From the NCBI GenBank assembly GCA_964035795.1, contig OZ038320.1, forward strand, positions 10,165,726-10,229,725: a stretch of 64,000 nucleotides of DNA. Direction: 5' to 3'. This document shows, piece after piece, positions 37,118 through 47,928 of this stretch. The stretch is from Pterobdella sp. o SKG-2022. Taxonomy: Eukaryota; Annelida; Clitellata; Hirudinida; Piscicolidae. The translations under genes were made by a program, and so were the position numbers. Numbering within the stretch: the stretch's first letter is position 1; the number at the start of each line of letters is the position of its first letter. The notes under the pieces were generated by a model that searched no databases, was not told the origin of the DNA, and was given only the letters and a program-made list of their open reading frames with translations.

Positions 37118-40100
37118 TTAGCATGGGTAAATGCGGTTTGTATCGTGTAGATAAGGCACAAGACAACCACAAAAGAAATTTAAAGCTTCAGGATTGCCTT
37201 TGTAAACAGAACTCAATTTAACCGGATGAACTAAAACCACACCTTCAAGTCTTTTTCGTTTCATGAATTTCCAGGGGCTATTTCTATTTACTGTCCAATC
37301 TGAGTAAATACTGTATTCCTGTATATTTTCTACATGTTCTATGCTTCTAACAGCTGTTGGGATAGCAATTTCTAGAAAGACATCATTTTTTCGAAGAAGA
37401 TGTATAATTTTGGAGAAATTTGAAAAAAATCTTTCAGGCATATATAAAGAATCAGAAGAGCACCCAAATAATCTATGTTTCCCTTTCGTTACAACTTTCA
37501 ATTGCTTTCTCATTTTTATAATATCTGGGTCTGTTTGAAGGTCAATTTCTTCAAAAAAGTTCATTATATTTTTTTTATAGATAGCCCACCAAATCCAATT
37601 TGTTGAAAAATTACATACACCATTTTTATGGCAGTCTTTCATAAGATCTAGGTCTTTGATGAAATATTTTTTCTCGCTCCGAAACCATATTTTGTCTGAT
37701 GAAAAATCCAAAACATCGGTTTTAACAAAATTATCGTCTGCTATTGCAAATATACCATCGATATCCAAATTCATCATTATTACTTTTAAATAACATTCAT
37801 AATGCATTCCCCCTGGATTTCCCTTTTGCTTATAAGTGACAAAATTCAATTTGTATGAAGTTAACTTTTCATCTTCGGGTACTCGATCAACACAATATAC
37901 GATATTCGGATAAAAAGGTCGATACTGGATTTCTATTAAAGGTATTACATCAACAAACAGATTATTAAATACAACCATGAGAACGATGTTAGGTCTTTGG
38001 TACCAGGGAGCGACAAAGTCGGGTTTTGAATTGTTTGCTTTGGTGTAATTGGTACAAAGTGTTTCGTGTGATTTTTGAATGATTTCAAAATTCTCGTAAA
38101 CTTTGTTCGGTTTTGGATGCCACATGGCTTCAGAACACTTTAAGTTGAGTTTGTTAGAGATACTTTGTTTGAATGTTACATTTTTTAGAAACTGTATCCA
38201 TTTTGACAGTTTGATCACTGTTTGGTCATCAAAAACTTGGTTGATAACATCAATAAAACAAGTGTTGTTTTCATAAGTTTCACATCGGTCAATTATTTCG
38301 ACAATTTCTTCACAAGACTCATGGGAAACATTGAAGGTGGATATTTTTTTTTCACTCCAATGCACAGAAACACTACATCCAGTTCGCCACATTAGATGTT
38401 GAACCAGGCAATTGTATTTTATTTTTTCTTTTGCTTCTAGTTCATCGAAATCGATAAAAGGAATATAAAGAAAAGAACACGTTCCATATATAGAAGTGTA
38501 GAAAGTTATCGGAACTAAATGATTTTGTGGCATAACAATATCAGGCATGTTAGAATCACATAATGAGTCTTGTCCAGTATTTACCAAAGATACTGGTGTT
38601 GATAAACCTGAAAATTCAATTTTCTGGCACAAGTTGAATCGTGTATGATTTTTGATTAAATCGGGGTTTGTTTCTGTACTGCATCCGTAGTATAAACTAG
38701 CATTAAAAGAATCTTTTGTTCCGATGTAGTGAACTGAACTTTGAGTATTCATGTGTTTGAGTCTGTGAACCATGTTTTCTGATAATTCATCATTATGCAA
38801 GTAAATTATTTTTGCCTGCATCTGTGGAAAAAAAAGTTTTTGAATATTCAAAGAATAATATTTTAACTTAATGCTTCAAGTTTAATTTTTTTTGTAAAAA
38901 TTTTCATCATTATGAATAGAATATAAAAATATACCTTGATTGCCATTGCAAAGAAAATAATAGGGGAAGAAAAGGTATCAAGATTGAATTGAAGTCTTGC
39001 GTCTATTATATCTGTTTTCTGGATCTTTATCAAATTTTCGTAACTGTAAATGTTTCATTAATATTTAATTGAAGACTTATGTGAATCGTAAAGTGTTTGA
39101 ATTTGCTTGTGTCTGCTGTATAAATGTATGCTCCATTCAGTACTTATGCTTCTTATGAACTTCGAAGTCGAAAACTCTCAGACTTTATCAATAGGACCTT
39201 TCAAACTTACTTTTATTCAAATAAATGTTTTCATACAAAAAGTTATTTAATAAGTTCAAGTTTTAAAGATTTGTTATTGGACCTTTCTTTGTTATCTTCT
39301 CTACTTTCCATCTCTCTCGTCTTATTGGACCTTTTTTTTTTTCAATCAGCTTTTAGCTACGACACCTACAGCTTTTCCTCTTTTCTTTTTTTTCGTGCTT
39401 GAAAAAAATTTTTTTCTTAATCGTACAAACTTAGCAAATCTTTGGTTCTAAACTGAACCCTTCCAAATTCTCTTCTATCTATCTCTTCGTCTGAATCTCT
39501 CTTATAGCAGTTTTTTTTTTGACTTTAATATTCATTCTTTTTCTACAAATCGATAGGTTAGCTTATTTTTCACTTTTATCTCAAACGTTTTTTGTTTTTT
39601 TCTTTTGATTCTAACACCTCTGTCGTATCAGATAGATCTGTTCTTATCTTGATGATGCTTCTATCGAAACTATTGTTTGCTCTTTTGTTCTTATTTTTTT
39701 TGGCTACTTTTTGTTACTATAATCATCTTTACTTTAACCATCCCATATCTACTCTCTATCAACTTACTAAAGCTTTCTTTTCTGCTGTTCTCCGGGTGTA
39801 CCTTCTCACCAAAAACTCATATTTCGAATCGACTGCATTCGACAGATCTTTTCTTCACTTGATGATGCTCATACCAAAATTGTTGTTTTCTTTCATTTTT
39901 TGACTTTTTCTTTTCACCAAAACCATTTTCACTAGAATCATGCTAAATTTACTTTTCATCTTTTCAATACAGGTTTCAACTCTGCTGATCGCCTGGTCTT
40001 CCTACTCATAATTACCCTCGTAGCTCACCATCTCTTATTAACTTTCTCTGATTTTTTCTTCAATATTTTTCTTCAAATAAAATTTTTTTTTTATAAAACC

Positions 40101-41612
40101 TTTCTATCTCATTCTTTTTTTCAGTTTTCTGACCTTATAAGCCTTTTAGCCTACAATTTTCTACTCACTGTCAAATTTTCACTATCTCTCATTATTATTT
40201 TTTTCTTTTCTGGTTCATTACTTCCAAAACACTCTTCTTTCATAACTTAACTTTTTTGCTACCTTATTTCTACTGAGAACCTCAAAGCTGTCTTATTTAA
40301 GCCGTTCATAGAAGTATGCATCTAAACGGTGCAATGGGGCGCTATAAAAGCTCTTTATTACAACAAATTAAAATCTGTAATCTTAATTTTTGTAAATTGC
40401 AATTTTGATTTCATTTTTTTCTATAGTTATGAAAGTCAAAAAATAACACAACATTATTAGGATCATTTGCTTCTCTTTAATGTAAATCAAATTTAGAAAA
40501 ACCTCTTTACCACGTTTATTGATGAAATTATCTTTTTATTATAATAAATTGCACATAACACAAAAATGTTGCTGGGACCCTTCAAATATAAAAAGAATCC
40601 AAAAAGAAAAAACGTTGCTAATATGTTGATAGTATAGCAGCATCATAAACTATATCATAATCTTGATCTTCATCGATTAGCTTTAATGATTATTTTACAT
40701 GGCCACTGCATATGCTCATTTGTACACGAGTTCATATTAACCATTTTCTCCACTTTAAAAAGTTCTCATTTATGAATTTTGCTTTTGATATCACATTTCT
40801 TCCCATTGAAAAATTCAGTTATTGAGTTTTTAGTTACGTTTTTTTTAAGAAAAACTACAACACCAAATCTTGTGAAATCCCATGAAACATTATATGAAAC
40901 TATGAAAAACACATTTTTCATCTTTCTCAATAGATTGGCATGTCTATACATTTTCGATTATTCTCTTATATTTCAATAAGATTTGATATTCAAATTCAAA
41001 TTTAAGCACTTTAATTACGATTTACTATATATAATTAAGCCCTTTTTAGTCTGCTATATTGATCATTAGACGCAAAGATATACCTACATTTAAAAACATC
41101 TAGAAAAGCTAACTTATTTGTATAAATATAGCTAAAACTAACATTTTTTTCAAAGTAGTGAATTAATATTTTATAAGTTGACTTAGTTATGTGATAACTA
41201 AATCTCACTTCTCGTTTGGATATGCAGTCTCAGCAATACACATGATATTCCAGTTTGTTAGTCTTCTAGCTATTTCCACACATTTATATGCATTGTAACT
41301 TTTTTTGATCAACCACGCAAAGCTATTATTCAAAGTTTTGAAGTTTTTAACAGGAGCATGTACTGTAGTAAAAGTTTCTATACTTTTAGTGGTCGTTTCG
41401 TCTTCACTTTGTAGATTATAAACCTAAAATTTAAAAATTAATTTCTTAAAAAGCTACTTCTAATTAGAGTACTTACTAACCTTCAGCAGAAACTGTGGTT
41501 TGCTTTCTTGGAATATGTAGCTGATGGGAAAATAAATGAAAAGAAAAAATATCAAGCAAAAAGCCAATTTCCAATTTTTATAACTTTTAAAATTTTTTGG
41601 TAACTGTTCCAT
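37118..41612 (-). CDS. STELLO-type glycosyltransferase, type II membrane protein
   Basis: Exons (minus): 41612-41481, 41423-41209, 39043-38935, 38821-37118; phases fit and give 719 residues (Arabidopsis STELLO about 765). A short cytosolic start is followed by one membrane segment at about residues 17-34 (LAFCLIFFLFIYFPISYIF), as in Golgi type II enzymes. Then come STELLO-like blocks: WNIMCIAETAYPN in place of the usual W-x-V-V-V-x-D-x-K-T-P, a block ending AIKMQAKIIYLHNDEL, the MPQNHLVPITFYTSIYG block near residue 249, RPNIVLMVVFNN near 428, YRPFYPNIVYC, and ADDN near 513 where nucleotide-sugar transferases keep a DD motif. In plants STELLOs are Golgi proteins that support cellulose synthase assembly; related proteins occur in animals and fungi without settled function. 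The first DxD-like region reads HNDEL, so metal binding there is doubtful. Two dead 3' copies lie at 29.8 and 32.8 kb. Confidence 0.78.
39130..40270. repeat. pyrimidine-rich strand-asymmetric tract with ~210-bp degenerate repeat
   Basis: In the second intron of the STELLO gene, the plus strand becomes T/C-rich for about 1.1 kb. Two diverged units can be lined up by GATAGATCTGTTCTTATCTT (39631) and GACAGATCTTTTCTTCACTT (39841), each followed by GATGATGCT. Shorter words such as TTATTGGACC or CAATAGGACC recur upstream (about 39190, 39275, 39320). The hydrophobic plus-strand ORFs here are a by-product of T-rich codons. Confidence 0.6.
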
Positions 41613-42039
41613 TTTCAAAAAATAAGCTTTAGCAAATCATTTATACCTTGAACTACATAAATGGCAATATGTATGCCCTTTTAATATATACTACGGTGAA
41701 CAAATTAGGTAGCTTATGATGAAATTAAAATTTTGATCTTTTTGCCGAAACAAATGTTATTTTTAAAACTCAAATAAATTAAATTAAGCTTCGTGCTATG
41801 CTTAAAAAGACCAATCAAAGTTTTGAGACTTGATGTAGTGAGCAGCAGATTGACCATAAAAGGGGTGCGGTATTGAAAGAAAATTTCATTTATGATGAGA
41901 AAGTTTTCAAACAAAAATTAAAACAAGCTATAGAATAGTTATTCAGCTCCAACCAACTAAAAATAAACCTTTAAAAATTTTCTTCACCACGACTCAATTT
42001 TTTTTAAGTGGGTTGAAACATTGAAGATCAAATTGGCTG
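41613..42039. other. STELLO upstream region
   Basis: This should contain the promoter and 5' UTR of the minus-strand STELLO gene. I see no other feature. Confidence 0.35.
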
Positions 42040-42375
42040 ATAAATGAGAACGTGCCACATGAAATGAAAATATTGAAAACATCGAGCAAAAACTAGCGGA
42101 CCATCAAAGACCAACAGGAACAAGCTATCTTTGCCTCTAAGACCCAAGTTGAAAAATGAACAATCCAACACCAGACAACCTTCTCATAACCACGAAGTAG
42201 AAAAAGATCTTTAAATAGACTGCAACAAACCAGCAATGAAGGAAAAAGTGCAGCCATCAAGAAAATTATGAAAAGAAAGACAACGTATCTGGACGGAATT
42301 TCAGCAGAAGTTTTTGAGGAAGATGCAGTATTGATTCCAGAAATGTAACCATTATTTCGAAAGATTTCTCCGATT
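42040..42375 (+). mobile_element. non-LTR retrotransposon fragment, start of reverse transcriptase
   Basis: Plus-strand translation with stops and shifts gives a stretch ending SAAIKKIMKRKTTYLDGISA then EVF, followed by PLFRKI. This is the typical opening of a LINE reverse transcriptase (A-I-K-x-L-K-x-G-K-x-x-G-x-D-G-I-x-A-E-x-x). The upstream part is broken but richer in C and A than the surroundings. It is a short dead fragment between STELLO and DRC8. Confidence 0.6.
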
Positions 42376-43391
42376 TCTGTTGTGAAAATACTGGTATTTA
42401 ATTAAGCCACAATATACTTTTTCATTTCAGTAAACCTTATTTTGGGCTTATGCATCCAGAAACTATTTTTACATCAGGGTCTGAACTGGTTGCCTAATAG
42501 AGGAACTCTTGAGAAACACTATTATTTCCATTAAGAAAATAGTGCAAAAATACTTCTATTTATCGGTCGAAATGGTTTGAAAATCTAATTGTGATTTTTC
42601 AAGCTTTTAATACTTTGAAATGATACTTAGTTAACGAAAAGCTTTGTATATCAATATAATTTATTTGTGTTTCAAATATATACCGTTTGATGGTGGCTAG
42701 TGTAAAATCATTACGCTTTTAAGTTTTCTGGTGTATTCAGGAATTTCTGTGAAAAATACTTTCCAAAATCAAATGAACTGTTTTTAAAGTTTTTCGACTC
42801 TTGCCAAAGTTACTATCTCTAATTAAAAAATTTTTTTTTGTGGCATTATTTAAAAAAAATTTATATAATATTTTTGTTAATGCAACTTTTGTATCTTTCA
42901 TAGCTTTATTTTAACCTATTTTAACATTGTTATAGATTTATTTAAAACCATTGCTTTATCAATAGCTACATTACTCTAGAACAACAACAGGTGATATTTT
43001 TATTTTCTAAAAATCCTATAATAGCGGTTTGAAGCTTTAATGAGAACTATATTGACTTGGTTTAGTTTTTTATATAATTTTAACCAAAATCTGATCAAAA
43101 TGACATTTCGGTTCAATTTTTTTGTGAATTATTAGCCTCGAAATGTGAATTTGAAAACATAATTAGTTTTAATGATACAAAACTTTTCAGTTTTTAAGTA
43201 TATTAAATTCTTTTTTGCTCTAACTTTTACAAGCATTGTGCTTTTAAAGCTATTCTTGTTTAACTTAGACTACCATATAAAATAATATTAGAATTTTTAG
43301 TTTAATTTAAAAATAAAATTTCATTTTTAAATCTTTTCTTTTTCACCAATGAAATTTTTTGAATTGATCAATATTCAAAAAAAATTTTTTT
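42376..43391. other. stretch without gene
   Basis: A+T-rich with T-runs; this is the 3' flank of DRC8. I see no gene or element. Confidence 0.4.
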
Positions 43392-46300
43392 TTAAGATTG
43401 GATGTCTGTGATTAATTGATTGATATAATTTTCATAAATGATTTTTTTGCTTTTGTTGTCTACCGCTACTGAATACATTTCGTCCAATTCTTCTTGAGAA
43501 AATGGCTCTCCTGGTTTAAAAAAACACGAGTTAAAAATATAAATTTTTGATATATATGGAATCATTGCAAATTCCATGATAATGTTCACCTTCTTCCATC
43601 ATGAGCGTCTGCAAATGTTCTGGGTCAATTGTTCCATTGGCTTCAAGTTCACTGTTTTCTATTAACTTGAAAGCTGCCAAAAGGTGTTCTCGAGAATACG
43701 GAGCATACCTTACGCGAAAGTCATAGTTGAGGGCGTATGATTACAAAAAAGTATTTATGTGGGTTGATAATATGAAATTTGCTGTGAGCTAGAGTTTAGA
43801 TGTTGATTTATATTATTTTTAACTTTTTAGAGACATCTCAAAATTTTCAAATATTTTTATTAATATTTTTCAGAGACATTTCATGTATCTTTTTATTTTC
43901 CATAGTTTTTCATTTATTTCTTAAAAAATGAAAGTTTTATAGATATAATTTAATTTAAAAACTATAACTTTCAAATATTTAAATAAATTGAAGAAATAAA
44001 CGAGAAACAATTTTCATAATTAGTTTTCATTTTTATGAAAATTCATCAAAAATTAAATATTTGTGAAGTACATTAAAAAATAAAAAAGATATATTTTTCC
44101 TGTATATAGGTTACCAATATATCAATATTCATGATTAAAGTACTAGCCTACGTACAAATGCTGAAAATAAACCCAGTAGTTAATATTTATCAGCTAACAT
44201 GGATTTTCGATGTAGTGAGAGTTTATCAGATCTACTAACATTTTTTATCAATTATAGAAACTTTGTGAAGTAATATATTTTGTAACCTTTGTGTTTTATT
44301 CTCATTAACTAAATGTTTAATAAAAAATTGTAGAATAAAGCTGGAAAATTTTGTTAAGTTGCTTTTGGAAATTTAAACACTTTATTCCATATATATTTTG
44401 TATATATTTACAAAACAATACTTAAAATAAATTACTCGAAATTTCCTCATGCTACCACAAAAAAACATACCCTAACATCTTTTCTGAGTTCAAAATGAGG
44501 TGTAATTAACAATAAAAACATTTCAGCAATTAGTTTTTACAATGTAATCAACTCACTTATCTTCTAAGAGAATCTTTGCTAAATACTCCACAAACCTGTC
44601 ATGCTCTATCATACCTAAAATATGCAATATGACATGCGAAATAATTACCATGAAATTACAGTTAATTAGTGGGAAAAAAATTTTCATTTAAAAAACGATC
44701 AAGTATGAGAAAAAAAGTAATAGAAAAATTTTTTTAATAAAAATCTAAAAATAGTGAAATTTTCGAAAAATTTAATTTAGCTCCAGGCCTTTTGATATAC
44801 TAATATAATTCAATCTGGTGTGATATAATTTTAAAAAAAACATCGTGACAAGCTTAACAGAATGTAAGCGTTAAATTCAATTTGACTTGAATAGAATAAA
44901 GTAAACTTTAAATTGAAATAATAAAATTAATTTTATTTGAGTAACTCTAAAATTAAACTAATAAAAATATAAAATTGTATTACTAATACTAAAAAGTCTA
45001 ACTTTATTGATCTGCATTATGAAGAAAGTATTTTTAGCCTTTATGGCCTACGTCAGGTGATAATCCTTTATAAGTTTTGTGTCAATGACGATCAAAGGAC
45101 CATTCTCTATAACATGACATGTAGAGGAATCATGTAAAGATATTTAGCTGGTTCAAGCTTCCCGTTTCTTTATTTGTGCTCACTCTGACGCTCGTTTCTG
45201 GGCATTTTTCTAAAAAAGCTTTCCTTGCAGCTTCAAACACCTTTGTGGATTTTATATCAATCAACCAAATTCTTTTTATAGCTCGTTTTCTTTTTACCAA
45301 GGATTGGGTTTTTTGAAAATTCTATCTTGAAGTCGGCCTTTCCATTCAGAGCGATCAAGTTGATCCGCACAAACCATGTCAGCTTTCTTTTACCATTCAA
45401 TATGCGCCCGTTCCAAGTCTTTTTGTGCCTACCAGGCTTCTTGCAAGTATCTAAATCTAACTTTAGCACCTGAGAGATTCAACCCATGTTTTCAATCTGC
45501 TTTTATTATATGAAGATTTGATCTTGCATCAAACAATGAAGAAAGCGCCAGATTCATCTTCGGTGTATTAAAACTTCTTATTTGGTAAAGACAAACGTTT
45601 TGATAGTCAGCATCAGTTTATTAGGAAATAATTTTCACTTAATTTGTGCCTTTTCAGTTGATAATCTCATTTTAAAATGAATTTTCGAAATTTAAAGAAG
45701 GTCTTAGATGTAAATGTTCTTTATATTTTTAAATAATACATTTGTTCAAACAAGTAGAATTATAGCTTTTGCAAAATAAAAGTCAGTTTTCTTGTATGTC
45801 CAGCTGAAAGCCAGACTTGAATCGAATTGATAACTTTATGTAATAGACAGAAGCGGTTTACAAAAAAAAAGCCGTATTGTGCATTCAAGAAGTATGAAAC
45901 GACATTATTTGTGTATTGAAGGGTATGCCTCAAAGTTATGTCATACCCCTGTTAGAGTCAGTGCCTAATCTATTCCTTACAGTTATGAAGAGCCGGAGTA
46001 AATAAATATAAATTTTGTTTTAAAATTGCTCCTAATTCAAAAATAAATCGATTTTTGGCTGTATAAAATACGCACGGCTCGTTTTGAGCAGATAATTTAA
46101 CTTCGATTTTATGAAAGAATAATAAAAAAAATATACTATTTTGTAATGTTATAGTTCCATAAATAATTCAATTTATTAGCCTAAATTATTTTTAAAGATA
46201 TGATTGATAAATTACTGTTTCATGAACATTTTAAATGTATATTTATAGCTTTCAAGGCGTTTAACGTACTCAGTCATACCTTGCTTGCATCTAAGTAGCA

Positions 46301-47328
46301 AGTGTTGCCTCGTATTATATCGAAATTCTAGACAATTTAAAAAATTTGTTTGCTAAATCGCAGAGTTTTTGTTCCTATATTTTTCATAAAAGATTTTTCA
46401 ATCATATTTTTTGTAAATAATTCCTTTTTTTACTTTTGAAAAGTGTTTATTACTTTTGGTTTTTGTAAGCGCGTTAAATTCAATAAAACTTACTTTTATT
46501 TTTTTCAAAAAACTCTGATATCTTAAAACCCATTGAAGAATTTTTGAAGAAGTTTAGTTCATTCAAACTAAAAGTTATTCAAAGTTAGCAGATATACATT
46601 TTAATAATAATTTATTAAATACTTCAGAACGAAACAAATGGGATCCAAATTTTTGCTTTTTTTTCTAGTATCATTTTGATTCTCAATGAAATACAATACA
46701 TTCATGTCAGTTTCGAAACTATAGACTATAAACCTCTTTTCAACATGAAACTTTCAAAATTTGGAAACAATGGACTTGAAATTATTGATTAAAACTTTTC
46801 TAAAAAGCATGAAGTACTCAGTTTTATGAAAAAGATTTCTAAAATTAAAAATACCTTAAACTAGCTGGAATTTTATTCTTAAAAAAAATTTAAATACCTG
46901 GAAAAGCATCAGTTTCCAGCTTTAAAAAGGAAACTTGATTAATTATCGGTCAACAGAATTATTCAGTACTTTTTATTTAAATACACTCAACCTCATTGCA
47001 CAATTCTTGCACGTCCATTTCGCTAGGGAAACGATTTAGAGATCTAACAATGGTTCCAACATCTCTGAAAATTTCAATTACTCAAGATAATTTATTTGAA
47101 ATTTCATAATATATATAATATATATTATATATATTTCATTATATATAAATTATTTTATAAGTGAAGTCATTAAAAAAGAAAATGAAATTTTCACCTTATA
47201 TCTACAAAGTTTTTATTATCTTTGTCAAAAAGACGGAATGCATCAGATAGCTTTTTTTTAATCTCTAAATATTTGATATCTGAAATAGTAGAACGATTTT
47301 TTTCAGACTTTGTATTTATGGTATCCAT
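43392..47328 (-). CDS. EFCAB2: EFCAB2 / dynein regulatory complex subunit 8 homologue
   Basis: Exons (minus): 47328-47195, 47064-46992, 46919-46898 (22 nt microexon), 44614-44557, 43708-43590, 43510-43392. Phases agree and give 174 residues, close to human EFCAB2. The calmodulin-like fold is visible: KKLSDAFRLFDKDNKNFVDI and DVGTIVRSLNRFPSEMDVQE, FVEYLAKILLED, YSREHLLAAFKLIE, TIDPEHLQTLMMEEGEPFSQ and EELDEMYSVAVD. The block EEGEPFSQEEL is almost the same as in the vertebrate protein. DRC8 belongs to the nexin-dynein regulatory complex that links doublets and controls ciliary beating. The EF loops lack canonical calcium ligands (DKDNKNFVDIRD ends in Asp, with Lys at position 5), as is usual for this subunit. 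A 2.3-kb intron holds a LINE scrap. Together with tektin this argues for motile cilia. Confidence 0.92.
45257..45475 (-). mobile_element. probable LINE 3'-terminal ORF scrap
   Basis: In the large DRC8 intron, minus-strand reading gives PGRHKKTWNGRI and, in a shifted frame, ADQLDRSEWKGRLQD. Many non-LTR elements end with G-R-P-x-K-T-W followed by A-x-D-R-x-x-W-x. The block is richer in G+C than its surroundings. It may belong to the same kind of element as the fragment at 42.0-42.4 kb, but on the opposite strand. Confidence 0.45.
47101..47150. repeat. A/T palindromic low-complexity repeat
   Basis: Alternating ATAT/TATA blocks forming nested palindromes inside the first DRC8 intron. Confidence 0.8.
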
Positions 47329-47928
47329 GAGAACAGATTTGAGTTTGATCTGACTACTATACAAAGATGTTTAAAATATATGATTAAATATAATGAAAAT
47401 ATAGAAATCATTTTTATGTTAAAATTTTAAAAAACTCTTTGAAGTAAACAAAATATCAAATCAAGTTTAGTTGATTGTCTAAATTACTCACTCATTTTCC
47501 GGAAACTTTTGAACAACTTATTTTGTTATTATCAAAAGCTTCTCAAAATTTTCTTTAGAAAAGCCCAATAAATTAATCTAAATAATTATCAAAAAAGATC
47601 TGTTTGAAGTTTAAAGTTGAAAACTACATTTTTATTAAATTTTATTCAAAAATTTTTAGAAAATGAATTGAAATGTTTATCGATAAAAAACAACCTTCAA
47701 ACGCGCTGATTAGTTGAATTCAAAAAAACTAACGTTTGACAAGAAATTTGGAAAAATTTTGTTAAAAAATAATTACAAAAATACACTTCAATTTACTGGA
47801 AAACAATAGCCAAATATCAAGTTGCACAAGTATTTTCACAATGTTAAAAAGAAAATTTTTCATGTTTTCAAATGCTCAATTCAAAATTTCTGCTTTAATA
47901 TTTCAAAAATATATTATCAAAATAGAGT

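Noticed and set aside
39124..39903. Hydrophobic plus-strand ORFs (membrane protein genes)
   Set aside because: They lie in the pyrimidine-rich repeat tract of an intron; T-rich codons give Phe/Leu/Ser runs without any family pattern.
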